Source: Woeseia sp. (GTDB lineage Bacteria > Pseudomonadota > Gammaproteobacteria > Steroidobacterales > Woeseiaceae). Taken from it: a DNA stretch of 14,264 nt. Positions 7,428-14,264 of the stretch are shown here, piece after piece. Position numbers and translations under genes: made by a program. The stretch covers positions 1 through 14,264 of the forward strand of contig JABIUH010000009.1 in NCBI GenBank assembly GCA_018701055.1, written 5' to 3'. The first letter of the stretch is position 1; each line of letters begins with the position of its first letter. The notes beneath the pieces are model-generated. The model saw only the letters and a list, made by a program, of their open reading frames with translations, made no database searches and had not been told where the DNA came from.

Positions 7428-7781
7428 ATGAGAAACCTTATTTTCCTGATTTCCGCCGTAGCGTTCTTTTGTACGGCCTGCGCGTCACAAGCAGAATTTG
7501 AATCCACAATGAGCGCATGGGTCGGCCAGTCGACCGACTCGTTGATCTTGAGCTGGGGTGAGCCGATTTCGATTGTGGAGATTCCAAACGGTAACGCCGT
7601 GTACGTTTACCAGTTCGGGCAGCTCGGCAGCGCCGATTCGATCGATCCCATACGCGGGGTTGCACGATCAGAGTATATCTGCCGCCTGGGTATTGAGATC
7701 GAAAACGGGTTTTTAAAGAGTTACGAATATAACGGCGGTCATCGAACGTGCGCCGGCTATATTCCGAAATTACGGCGATAG
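7428..7781 (+). CDS. Small outer-membrane-type lipoprotein of unknown function
   Basis: 117 residues from the ATG at 7428, supported by GAAGG 7-8 bases upstream; a TTG two codons earlier is less likely. The start MRNLIFLISAVAFFCTACAS is a lipoprotein signal with Cys16 as the probable lipidation site, although the -3 residue is Cys rather than the usual Leu. The following WVGQSTDSLILSWGEP and the paired cysteines in YICRLGIEIENG and HRTCAGY match a widespread gammaproteobacterial family of short lipoproteins of about 110-130 residues, loosely like SmpA/OmlA in the WxGxxxxxLxxxWGxP motif. Its function is not known to me. It lies 119 bases after the PhyH-like gene and is probably a separate transcription unit. 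Confidence 0.8.
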   Translation: MRNLIFLISAVAFFCTACASQAEFESTMSAWVGQSTDSLILSWGEPISIVEIPNGNAVYVYQFGQLGSADSIDPIRGVARSEYICRLGIEIENGFLKSYEYNGGHRTCAGYIPKLRR

Positions 7782-7799
7782 ACCGAAGACCACTCAACC

Positions 7800-8304
7800 T
7801 CAAGAAAAGATACCGATGTAATACGTTTGACCCGCCAGGACTTGGGCCTCAACCATCTCAAAGCTATCGACGCTATTTGATTGAAATTCGCGTCCAATAT
7901 CTCCAGATCCAAATCGCTGGTCTGCAAATCGAAGTGTGACAACTCAGCTTGAACGACGCCATCTGCATCAGGCGCGAACGAGAAGTAATCGTTGTCCTGG
8001 AGCGAAACAGCCGATCCAGTGACGAAAGCAACGTCGTCAGCGAACGTAAGCGAATCAGCGATCCCCGGTCTGCTATTACGAGAACCTTCAGCAACACCCC
8101 AATCTCGACTCGCGGTTATATCCATGGTGCCATTGCATGAGTCAGTACCATCGGACCAGGTCCATGCGGCGTTGCCGGCTGCCGAACTACCGGAAACCGT
8201 CATGCTGAATGACGTAATCGTGATGGTGCCGCCCCGTTCATCGTAACTACCCTCCCACTCAACGATATCGCAATGGAATGAAAATTCGCATCCTCAACCC
8301 GCAT
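7800..8304 (-). pseudogene. Frameshifted remnant of an exported beta-domain (PPC-like) protein
   Basis: One minus-strand frame, open from about 8293 down to 7880, reads like real protein (SYDERGGTITIT, AAWTWSDGTDSCNGT, then DNDYFSFAPDADGVVQAELS and DLDLEILDANFN). It then turns into arginine-rich nonsense. Exactly there, at about 7880, another minus frame continues the expected domain as SFEMVEAQVLAGQTYYIGIFS and stops at a TGA (7802-7800). Together they rebuild the pattern of a pre-peptidase C-terminal (PPC) domain. At the 5' side a third frame (MRVEDANFH from 8304) may continue upstream into a region whose main frame has a stop at 8296-8294. No signal peptide or good start survives. The gene is thus probably dead after at least one, perhaps two, frameshifts; sequencing error is the alternative. 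The PPC assignment is by pattern. Confidence 0.65.
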
Positions 8305-8402
8305 ACTTACTGACTGCTGCCGCCATTATGTTGGGTACAAACAGGACAATTGCGCGGCCGGAAACACGTAATGCCAAGAGAAGTAGGGCGACGCAGGGAC
8401 GA

Positions 8403-8430
8403 TTGAAAACGCGATTAGGCTGGATAAATT
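8403..8430 (+). promoter_or_regulatory. Candidate sigma-70 promoter for the beta-propeller gene
   Basis: TTGAAA at 8403-8408 and TAAATT at 8425-8430 are 16 bases apart, a plausible -35/-10 pair about 57 bases before the ATG at 8488. The -10 matches the consensus at only four of six positions. AT-rich sequence is common here, so support is modest. Confidence 0.35.
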
Positions 8431-8487
8431 AATGCCTACACGGCACCATGAATTGGGAATTCAATTGAGTGTCGTCAGGGGGAAAAT

Positions 8488-11400
8488 ATGCGATCAATTA
8501 GTCGAAGCGTTTCGTGTTTCATAAAGGCAGTTGCTGGCCTGGTCATAAGCATGTCCATTGCGATGCCGATTTACGCAACAGAAACCGTCGATCCGGAATT
8601 AATGGCCTCTCTAAAGTGGCGAGAAATTGGCCCATGGCGAGGTGGCCGCGTGACGGCCGTCACTGGCGTGCCGGGCAACGACCGGCTTTACTACATGGGC
8701 GCGACAGGAGGCGGTGTGTGGAAAACCGTCAATGCAGGCATCACCTGGGAAAACATTTCCGACGAGCATTTTAATGTCGGCACTATTGGTGCTATTGGTG
8801 TCGCGGAATCCGACATCAATGTCATTTATGTTGGCACAGGCGAGGCGCCAATCCGCGGTGTCACAACCAGCCACGGCGATGGCATGTATAAGTCCACCGA
8901 TGCGGGCGCAACGTGGACACACATCGGCCTTGAACATGCCGGGCAGATCTCACGAGTCATCGTGCATCCAAAAAAACCCGACCTCGTTTATGTTGCGGTT
9001 CAGGGTCAGATCTGGGGCCCCAGTGAACGTGGTGTTTACCGCAGTGAGGATGGCGGCGAGAGTTGGACACAAGTTTTGGAGGTTGACGACGAGACCGGAG
9101 CCACGGACATGTCGATGGACCCAACCAACCCGCGAATCATTTATGCGGCGATGTGGGAGCACGGTCGCAAACCGTGGTACGTAAAATCCGGCGGTACGGC
9201 GGGTGGCATTTTCAAATCGACAGACGCTGGCGACAGCTGGAACAAACTAGCGGGCGGATTGCCGGAAGTCATTGGCAAGATTGGAATCGATGTCTCTGCG
9301 AGTCAGCCCAATCGAATTTACGCCATCGTTGAAGCGGAGCCTGAGAAAGGCGGGCTGTATCGCAGCGATGATTTTGGCGAGAGCTGGAAGCTGCTGAACA
9401 GTGATCGCATCTTGTGGACACGAGCCTGGTACTACATTCATATTAAGGCCGATCCAGTGGATGAAAATACGGTGTATGTATTGAATGCGCCGTTCTTGAA
9501 GTCTATTGATGGCGGCAAGACCTTCGAACGACTGCGCACACCGCATGGTGATCATCACGATCACTGGATCAATCCCGAAAACAGCGACAACATGATCAAT
9601 GGCAACGATGGAGGCGCGACGGTCACATTCGACGGTGGCAAGTCGTGGTCGAGCATTGTGAATCAGCCGACGGCGCAGTTTTACCGAGTCATCACTGACA
9701 ACCTGACGCCATACCGAATTTACGGTGGGCAGCAGGACAACTCCACTGTTGCTATTGCCAGTGAAACCTATGACAGGGGAATTGGACGGGAAGACTTCTT
9801 CCCCGTCGGTGGTGGTGAAAGTGCCCACATCGCCTTTGACGAAAACAATCCGCGTTTGATCTACGCGACAACAATCAACGGCACACTAACGGAATATGAT
9901 CACCAAAATAAAAGGGTTCGACCGATTAAGCCGTACCCTGAATATGTATTCGGTCAACAGTCGAAGGATCTGAAATATCGCACGAATTGGAATGCACCGG
10001 TGACGACCTCACCACATGATCCAAGCATCATTTATTACGGCACGCAGATTTTACTGCGCAGCAACGATCGAGGTGTCACCTGGACAGAAATCAGCCCCGA
10101 CCTGACCAAGAACGAAATCGACAAACAAGGTCTTAATGGTGGTCCACTGACGGCAGAAAACGTTGGTGCTGAATTCTACGGCACAATTTTCTATATCGTT
10201 GAATCGCCGCATGAACCCGGCACAATTTGGGTTGGAAGCGATGACGGCCTGCTGCATGTCACGCGAGACCATGGCGACACCTGGAAAAACGTGACACCGG
10301 AGAATTTGCGCGGTGCGATGATCAATGCAATCGAAGTCAGCCCACACGACGCTGGCACTGCGTACGTCGCAGTCGCAGGCTATAAGATGAATGACTTCGA
10401 TCCGTATATCTACAAAGTGACCGATTATGGCGAGGACTGGGATCGCATTGACGGTGACCTGCCCGATGATAATTTCGTGCGAGTCGTTCGGGAAGATCCG
10501 GCGCGCGCCGGGCTCCTATACGCCGGTACAGAACGAAGCATGTATGTTTCATTCGATGACGGCGACAACTGGCAATCTTTGGATTTAAATTTGCCACCAG
10601 TACCAATAACCGATCTCAAAATTCGTCAGGGTGATCTGATTGCAGCGACGCAAGGTCGCGGCTTTTGGGTACTGGATGACTTGCCAATCATCCGGCAAGT
10701 AAACGACAGCCAGGCCCGAAAATCGCTGCATTTGTTCTCGCCTGGAGAAGTGGAAATGATTCGCGGTGATCGGTCGGCCGGCACCAATGAGGGCAGTAAC
10801 CCATCGCGTGGAGTAACCCTGACGTATTACATTGCCGATGACGAAGAGGGACCGCTAAGCATAGATATTATCGATCTGTCAGGCAATGTGCTGAAGACTT
10901 ATTCCAGCGAGGAAAGTGACTTTGATCGTTGCATTACCAGCTTTCAAGATGAGCGTACAAAATTTGAAGTCAAGCACCCGACGATGAATCCAGGGGTTAA
11001 CCAATGGACCTGGGACATGCGTCACGGTGGGCTTAACTGCATCGAGGATTTGATTTTGTATGCCGGCTTCGACGGTGCCACTGTGATGCCTGGTGACTAC
11101 CAGATATTGATAAGTGTAGGCGATTCGCAAAGCACAGCATCGGTGACGTTGCTGCCCGATCCACGCACCGATGCAACGTCTTCAGACTATGAATTCCTGT
11201 CTGCACGTTTAGTTGAAGTTACTGATCTATTGAATGAGTTAGTGGACGATCTTGCGGCCGCGCGTAAATCACGCGGTGAGATCGTAACCCTACTGGCCGA
11301 CTTTCCGAATGTAGAAGGATTGCAGTTGGCCGGCGAGTCCGCGATTGACCGACTGACAATATGGGAAAACACCGTCACACAGACTCAGTACGGAACTTAT

Positions 11401-11637
11401 GAAGACGAGGACAGCATGCCGCCCATGCTCGACGTCCATATCCGACACGTACTTGACGTACTCGATGAAGCGGGCGCACCGGTGGCCGCAGGCTCACTGC
11501 TACGCCTCGAGGACATGAAGGACCAGTGGGCCGAGCGCAAAGCAGAACTCATCGATATTGCTGAATCTGATATCGCGACGGTTAACGATTGGGCTGAGAC
11601 AAACGGCGTACCGCACTCAACCCCGCCCGTTAACTGA
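8488..11637 (+). CDS. Exported BNR/Asp-box (VPS10/sortilin-like) beta-propeller protein
   Basis: 1049 residues. AGGGGGA a few bases upstream fixes the ATG at 8488. A signal peptide ends near SMSIAMPIYA, so the mature protein is periplasmic or surface-exposed. Eleven Asp-box motifs (S/T-x-D-x-G-x-S/T-W) start near residues 80 (Asn variant), 136, 186, 244, 293, 339, 380, 525, 592, 644 and 688, e.g. STDAGATW and SEDGGESW. The pattern (seven, a gap of about 140 residues, then four) suggests two seven-bladed propellers as in GH74-type and sortilin-like proteins. The block WINPENSDNMINGNDGG is typical of the sortilin/GH74-like group. Residues about 740-900 form a beta-sandwich-like module and about 910-1049 look helical. 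Homologues are annotated as glycosyl hydrolases, but I see no assigned catalytic pair, so a binding or scaffold role is as likely. It converges on the S9 peptidase gene. Confidence 0.88.
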   Translation: MRSISRSVSCFIKAVAGLVISMSIAMPIYATETVDPELMASLKWREIGPWRGGRVTAVTGVPGNDRLYYMGATGGGVWKTVNAGITWENISDEHFNVGTIGAIGVAESDINVIYVGTGEAPIRGVTTSHGDGMYKSTDAGATWTHIGLEHAGQISRVIVHPKKPDLVYVAVQGQIWGPSERGVYRSEDGGESWTQVLEVDDETGATDMSMDPTNPRIIYAAMWEHGRKPWYVKSGGTAGGIFKSTDAGDSWNKLAGGLPEVIGKIGIDVSASQPNRIYAIVEAEPEKGGLYRSDDFGESWKLLNSDRILWTRAWYYIHIKADPVDENTVYVLNAPFLKSIDGGKTFERLRTPHGDHHDHWINPENSDNMINGNDGGATVTFDGGKSWSSIVNQPTAQFYRVITDNLTPYRIYGGQQDNSTVAIASETYDRGIGREDFFPVGGGESAHIAFDENNPRLIYATTINGTLTEYDHQNKRVRPIKPYPEYVFGQQSKDLKYRTNWNAPVTTSPHDPSIIYYGTQILLRSNDRGVTWTEISPDLTKNEIDKQGLNGGPLTAENVGAEFYGTIFYIVESPHEPGTIWVGSDDGLLHVTRDHGDTWKNVTPENLRGAMINAIEVSPHDAGTAYVAVAGYKMNDFDPYIYKVTDYGEDWDRIDGDLPDDNFVRVVREDPARAGLLYAGTERSMYVSFDDGDNWQSLDLNLPPVPITDLKIRQGDLIAATQGRGFWVLDDLPIIRQVNDSQARKSLHLFSPGEVEMIRGDRSAGTNEGSNPSRGVTLTYYIADDEEGPLSIDIIDLSGNVLKTYSSEESDFDRCITSFQDERTKFEVKHPTMNPGVNQWTWDMRHGGLNCIEDLILYAGFDGATVMPGDYQILISVGDSQSTASVTLLPDPRTDATSSDYEFLSARLVEVTDLLNELVDDLAAARKSRGEIVTLLADFPNVEGLQLAGESAIDRLTIWENTVTQTQYGTYEDEDSMPPMLDVHIRHVLDVLDEAGAPVAAGSLLRLEDMKDQWAERKAELIDIAESDIATVNDWAETNGVPHSTPPVN

Positions 11638-11659
11638 TCCACGCACGTGGTCGTAGATG

Positions 11660-11700
11660 ATCGGGTCAGAGCACATTTAAGAAACAGGCTCTGACCCGAT
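11660..11700. repeat. Perfect 13-base inverted repeat (ATCGGGTCAGAGC), possible terminator
   Basis: ATCGGGTCAGAGC at 11660-11672 pairs perfectly with GCTCTGACCCGAT at 11688-11700 across a 15-base loop. It lies 22 bases after the propeller-gene stop, so it could end transcription, though no T-run follows. Its core GGGTCAGAGC recurs inverted at 11834-11843 and 11859-11868, showing a repeat family rather than a one-off hairpin. The motif GGGTCAGAGC is a commonly seen dispersed repeat in gammaproteobacterial intergenic DNA (from memory). Confidence 0.75.
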
Positions 11701-11722
11701 TATTGCAAAATTTAAAAGCGCC

Positions 11723-11818
11723 CCGTCATTGCGAGCGCAGCGACACAATCCATTTGATCAGTTGCCAAGGCAGATGGAAAACTGGATCGCCGCGTCGCTA
11801 CGCTCCTCGCGATGACGG
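11723..11818. repeat. Imperfect palindromic dispersed repeat (CCGTCATTGCGAG...)
   Basis: Left arm CCGTCATTGCGAG...CAGCGAC...CAATCCA (11723-11752) is matched by the reverse complement of 11783-11818, which reads CCGTCATCGCGAGGAGCG and then TAGCGACGCGGCGATCCA. The arms differ mainly by short missing segments in the left arm, and a 30-base centre separates them. CGTCATTGCGAGGAGCG...AGCGACG...CAATCCA is a well-known interspersed palindrome found in many bacteria, probably a MITE- or REP-like element. It is bounded by GCTCTGACCC repeats. Confidence 0.8.
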
Positions 11819-11833
11819 TGTCTAGAGTGTCGA

Positions 11834-11868
11834 GCTCTGACCCGGTATTCGGATTCGGGCTCTGACCC
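11834..11868. repeat. Two direct copies of GCTCTGACCC before the S9 peptidase stop
   Basis: GCTCTGACCC occurs at 11834-11843 and 11859-11868. The flanking bases of the two copies also resemble each other (GAGCTCTGACCCGGT and GGGCTCTGACCCAGT). Both are inverted relative to the first arm at 11663-11672, so this block and the 11660-11700 hairpin bracket the central palindrome. It ends 5 bases before the peptidase stop codon. Confidence 0.7.
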
Positions 11869-11873
11869 AGTTT

Positions 11874-13928
11874 TTATTGTTTGCCCATGTAGCGGTTATA
11901 CCAATCGATCATGCGCTCCAACCGATCCTGGTTGTAGCTCGGCTTCGCAAGGCCGTGGTTTTGTCCGGGATAGATCACCAATTGTGTCGGTATGTTAAGA
12001 CTACGCAGCGCCTGATACATTTGTTCTGAATTGATGAGCGGGACATTGAAGTCCATCTCACCACACATAAACATTGTCGGCGTCTTGATGCGATCAGCAT
12101 GCAGAAATGGGTAGGACATTTTTAGGTAAGGCTCTACGGACTCCCACGGCAGACCGATTTCGCTTTCGTATTGGCGGATGTATTGATCGGTGCCATAGCC
12201 TGCTAAATAATTCGAAGCTGCCGCACCCGACACCGCCGCCGCAAATCGCGTATCGGTTGCAATCGCAAAGTTGGTATTGATACCACCGTAGCTCCAACCG
12301 CCTATCCCGAGTCGGTCCGGATCTGACAGACCTTGTTCAACCAGGTTGTCCATCACGGTATGAATATCGACTATTTCCAGATTACCCCAGTCCGCGTAAA
12401 TCGCGCGTGTAAAATCGCGCCCGTGTCCGGTGCTGCCGCGATAATTTGGATTGACTACTAGATAGCCTTGCGCCGCCAGCGCTTGCGAAGTTGAGTCAAA
12501 TTCGTAGCCATCTTGCCCAACCGGTCCGCCATGCACGTATGCAATGGTCGGATACTTAACACCTGGTCGATAACCCGGCGGTTTGAGCAACATTGAACCC
12601 ACGAGGACGCCGTCCACGCCCCTGCTGTCGAAGCCTTCAACCGTCGCCAGGTCAACTGAATCGAGAAATGCGCGGTTGTGATCACTGAGGGCACGACCAT
12701 TGTCTGCTCGATATATCTCGGCGGGTTTTTGAGCAAAACTCGTCACAGTGGCAATACCCTTTTTGCCAACCACGAACGATCGAACCACGCCCGGATTGTT
12801 AGCGGCTGGATAGGTACGCTCAACCGCACCACCTCGTGTAGACACGCGGCCCACTGAACGAATTCGATCATCAGCAATCAAGAACAGAATTGATCTGCCA
12901 TTCAATGACCATTGTGGCGAATAAACGTGGCGATCGAGATCGCTTGCAGGCAGCGTCGGCTCGCCTCCGTTGACAGAGATCACTGCAATGCGACTCGGGT
13001 CATAACCCGCATACTTCAACTCACCGCTTTGCAGATAAACGATGCTCTGCCCATCGGGGCTAATGGCGGGATTTGAATCTGAGCCAAGCCAGGTCGTGAC
13101 CTGTCTCGGCTCCGCACCAGAAGCGGCATCAATCAAATAAACATCAGTATTGTCGTGCCGATCTGGATCATCTCCGGCTCGCTTGCTGGTGAATGCAATG
13201 ACCCGCCCTTCAGGGCCCCACGACGGCTGTGTGCTGTCGAACCGGCCCGGCGTTAGCAATTCTGATTCCTTGCTCTCTACATCAAACAGGTACAACCGCT
13301 GATACTCGTGCCCTATCCAATCGCGGCCGTCCCGTTTGAATTGGTAACGATCAACGACGATTGGCTTTGGCGTATCGTGAGAAGGCTTTTCTTCATCAGC
13401 ACCCTCTTTTTCTTCATCCTTTGGGTCTCGCGAAACAAGCACCAACCGCGCGCTATCCGGTGACCATTCGAAGCTTGATACACCCCCTGGCATCGCCGTT
13501 AGGCGCTCAGCCTCGCCCCCTGATCGATTGAGCAACCAAACCTGGCTTTTGCCTTTCGAATCTTCCGGGTCTTCCGAATTACCGTCACTTCGTGCCGCTA
13601 CGAACGCGATGTAACGACCATCTGGACTAAAACGCGGATTGCCCTCGCCACTGTCTTCGGTATGGGTCAACTGAATGCGTTCCGAGCCATCCCAACTCAC
13701 CATGAAAAGATCTGACCCACTGCTGTCTTTGTCGACATTTGTGGTACCGACGCTATAGACCAGCCACTCGCCGTCTGGCGAAGTCGCAATATCGCCAACG
13801 CTATTAAGGCGATGTATGTCTTCAGGCTGGAACGGTCGCCGTGCGCCTTCCTGTGCCAGTATGTTGGTAAAAAACAGGCAAGCCAGGACGATACCAACGG
13901 TCGCAAAAGTCTTAGTGGGGCAATTCAT
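11874..13928 (-). CDS. Exported S9-family serine peptidase (acylaminoacyl/dipeptidyl peptidase type)
   Basis: 684 residues from the ATG at 13928, preceded by GAGGA in the right place. Signal peptide: MNCPTKTFATVGIVLACLFF, cleavage near NILAQ. Residues about 30-400 form a WD40/PD40-type propeller, with FSPDGRYIAF, WSPDSARLVL, WGPEGRVIAF and ISPDGQSIVY. An acidic low-complexity loop (residues about 170-190) is usual in this group. Residues about 430-684 are the alpha/beta-hydrolase domain: YVHGGP oxyanion block, then nucleophile Ser546 in GGWSYGG, Asp626 in CGEMDFNVP and His658 in GQNHGL. It should cleave short peptides or N-acyl-blocked residues in the periplasm. The adjacent TonB-dependent receptor, transcribed the same way but separated by a terminator, fits peptide import and trimming. 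The call is firm; exact specificity is not readable. Confidence 0.93.
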   Translation of the reverse strand: MNCPTKTFATVGIVLACLFFTNILAQEGARRPFQPEDIHRLNSVGDIATSPDGEWLVYSVGTTNVDKDSSGSDLFMVSWDGSERIQLTHTEDSGEGNPRFSPDGRYIAFVAARSDGNSEDPEDSKGKSQVWLLNRSGGEAERLTAMPGGVSSFEWSPDSARLVLVSRDPKDEEKEGADEEKPSHDTPKPIVVDRYQFKRDGRDWIGHEYQRLYLFDVESKESELLTPGRFDSTQPSWGPEGRVIAFTSKRAGDDPDRHDNTDVYLIDAASGAEPRQVTTWLGSDSNPAISPDGQSIVYLQSGELKYAGYDPSRIAVISVNGGEPTLPASDLDRHVYSPQWSLNGRSILFLIADDRIRSVGRVSTRGGAVERTYPAANNPGVVRSFVVGKKGIATVTSFAQKPAEIYRADNGRALSDHNRAFLDSVDLATVEGFDSRGVDGVLVGSMLLKPPGYRPGVKYPTIAYVHGGPVGQDGYEFDSTSQALAAQGYLVVNPNYRGSTGHGRDFTRAIYADWGNLEIVDIHTVMDNLVEQGLSDPDRLGIGGWSYGGINTNFAIATDTRFAAAVSGAAASNYLAGYGTDQYIRQYESEIGLPWESVEPYLKMSYPFLHADRIKTPTMFMCGEMDFNVPLINSEQMYQALRSLNIPTQLVIYPGQNHGLAKPSYNQDRLERMIDWYNRYMGKQ

Positions 13929-13963
13929 ATTGAATCCTCAAATTTCTTGCACACATTTTTTTC

Positions 13964-14000
13964 AAAAAAAAACGCGCCGACCTAGGCCGACGCGTTTTAA
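13964..14000 (-). terminator. Intrinsic terminator of the TonB-dependent receptor gene
   Basis: On the minus strand AAAACGCG (complement of 13991-13998) pairs perfectly with CGCGTTTT (complement of 13969-13976) and is followed by a run of nine T (complement of 13964-13972). The 14-base loop contains the palindrome CCTAGG. The stem starts 34 bases after the receptor stop at 14032 and lies before the peptidase start at 13928. It should therefore uncouple the two genes, though readthrough is possible. Confidence 0.85.
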
Positions 14001-14031
14001 TTATTCTACGAACTCTTATCCGAAATTAACG

Positions 14032-14264
14032 CTAGTCGAAATCCATCGTTAAGTTCAGGAAGGCGCGGCGAGCAAGCCAATCATACTGCGAGTAGAAGGC
14101 AACCTGGCCGAGAACATTCACCTCACTGCCTGTACCTTGATTGGTCATTCGCGGCGGTAACTCATCCAGCAGGTTCGCAACGCCAACCCTTGCTGTCAGG
14201 CCATTGTCAAAGTGGTAGGCCGCAGAAACACTATGATAAATTGTCGCTTCGGCGGTCAAATCGA
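14032..14264 (-). CDS. TonB-dependent receptor, C-terminal end, partial
   Basis: The frame is open from the window edge to a TAG at 14034-14032. It encodes about 76 residues of the barrel end: SVSAAYHFDNGLTARVGVANL, then LLDELPP, then FYSQYDWLARRAFLNLTMDF. The NLxDExPP and QYDxxxRRxFxNLTxxF patterns are standard for the last beta-strands of TonB-dependent outer-membrane receptors, which import siderophores, vitamins, glycans or peptides. Most end in a terminal aromatic Phe that the BAM machinery reads; here an Asp follows the Phe. The plug domain, TonB box and any signal sequence lie outside. The ligand is unknown, but the neighbouring S9 peptidase hints at peptides. Confidence 0.88.
   Translation of the reverse strand, partial: DLTAEATIYHSVSAAYHFDNGLTARVGVANLLDELPPRMTNQGTGSEVNVLGQVAFYSQYDWLARRAFLNLTMDFD

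Noticed and set aside
9247..9828. 193-codon minus-strand frame inside the propeller gene
   Set aside because: Antisense shadow of the regular Asp-box coding sequence, without its own start signal or motif.
11660..11868. Possible CRISPR array
   Set aside because: The repeats are inverted and unevenly spaced, belong to two families and have no constant-length spacers or cas genes nearby.

Overview
The window looks like chromosomal DNA of a Gram-negative, probably marine or sediment gammaproteobacterium. It has mid-range GC, many Sec-exported proteins, lipoproteins, and a TonB-dependent receptor next to an exported S9 peptidase. It also carries DUF6152, sortilin-type BNR-propeller and phytanoyl-CoA dioxygenase proteins, a mix I associate with Woeseiaceae-like lineages. 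That placement is inference from gene content; there is no rRNA or other marker here.

Layout. Bases 1-141 are the right end of an IS3-family insertion sequence: the last 25 codons of its transposase plus a terminal inverted repeat. After a gene-poor stretch, two minus-strand genes form a probable operon: a secreted DUF6152 protein (2994 to 1858), then an arylsulfatase-like protein (1826 to 504). Divergent from them is a putative metalloprotease lipoprotein (3093-4400). It collides tail-to-tail, with a 4-base overlap, with a secreted CapA-like phosphoesterase-fold protein (5605 to 4397).

A repeat-rich gap (about 5721-5830) precedes a two-gene plus-strand operon of an isochorismatase-family hydrolase (5871-6500) and a phytanoyl-CoA dioxygenase-like oxygenase (6508-7308). 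A small lipoprotein follows (7428-7781). Then comes a frameshifted remnant of an exported beta-domain protein on the minus strand (7800-8304). The largest gene (8488-11637) encodes a 1049-residue exported Asp-box beta-propeller protein. It converges with an S9 peptidase gene (13928 to 11874) across 236 bases filled by two unrelated palindromic repeat families. The last feature is the C-terminus of a TonB-dependent receptor (minus strand, cut by the window edge), with a strong intrinsic terminator between it and the peptidase.

Most products carry export signals, so the theme is periplasmic or outer-membrane processing of peptides, sulfated or glycan-like material and imported nutrients. The isochorismatase and PhyH pair is the only cytoplasmic module and probably handles one small molecule in two steps. 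The most notable observations are an arylsulfatase-like protein that keeps the formylglycine signature but seems to have lost three other active-site residues, a putative metalloprotease lipoprotein with an unusually short HExxH-to-Glu spacing, the decayed beta-domain gene, and the repeat mosaics. I found no coherent new defence or mobile system.
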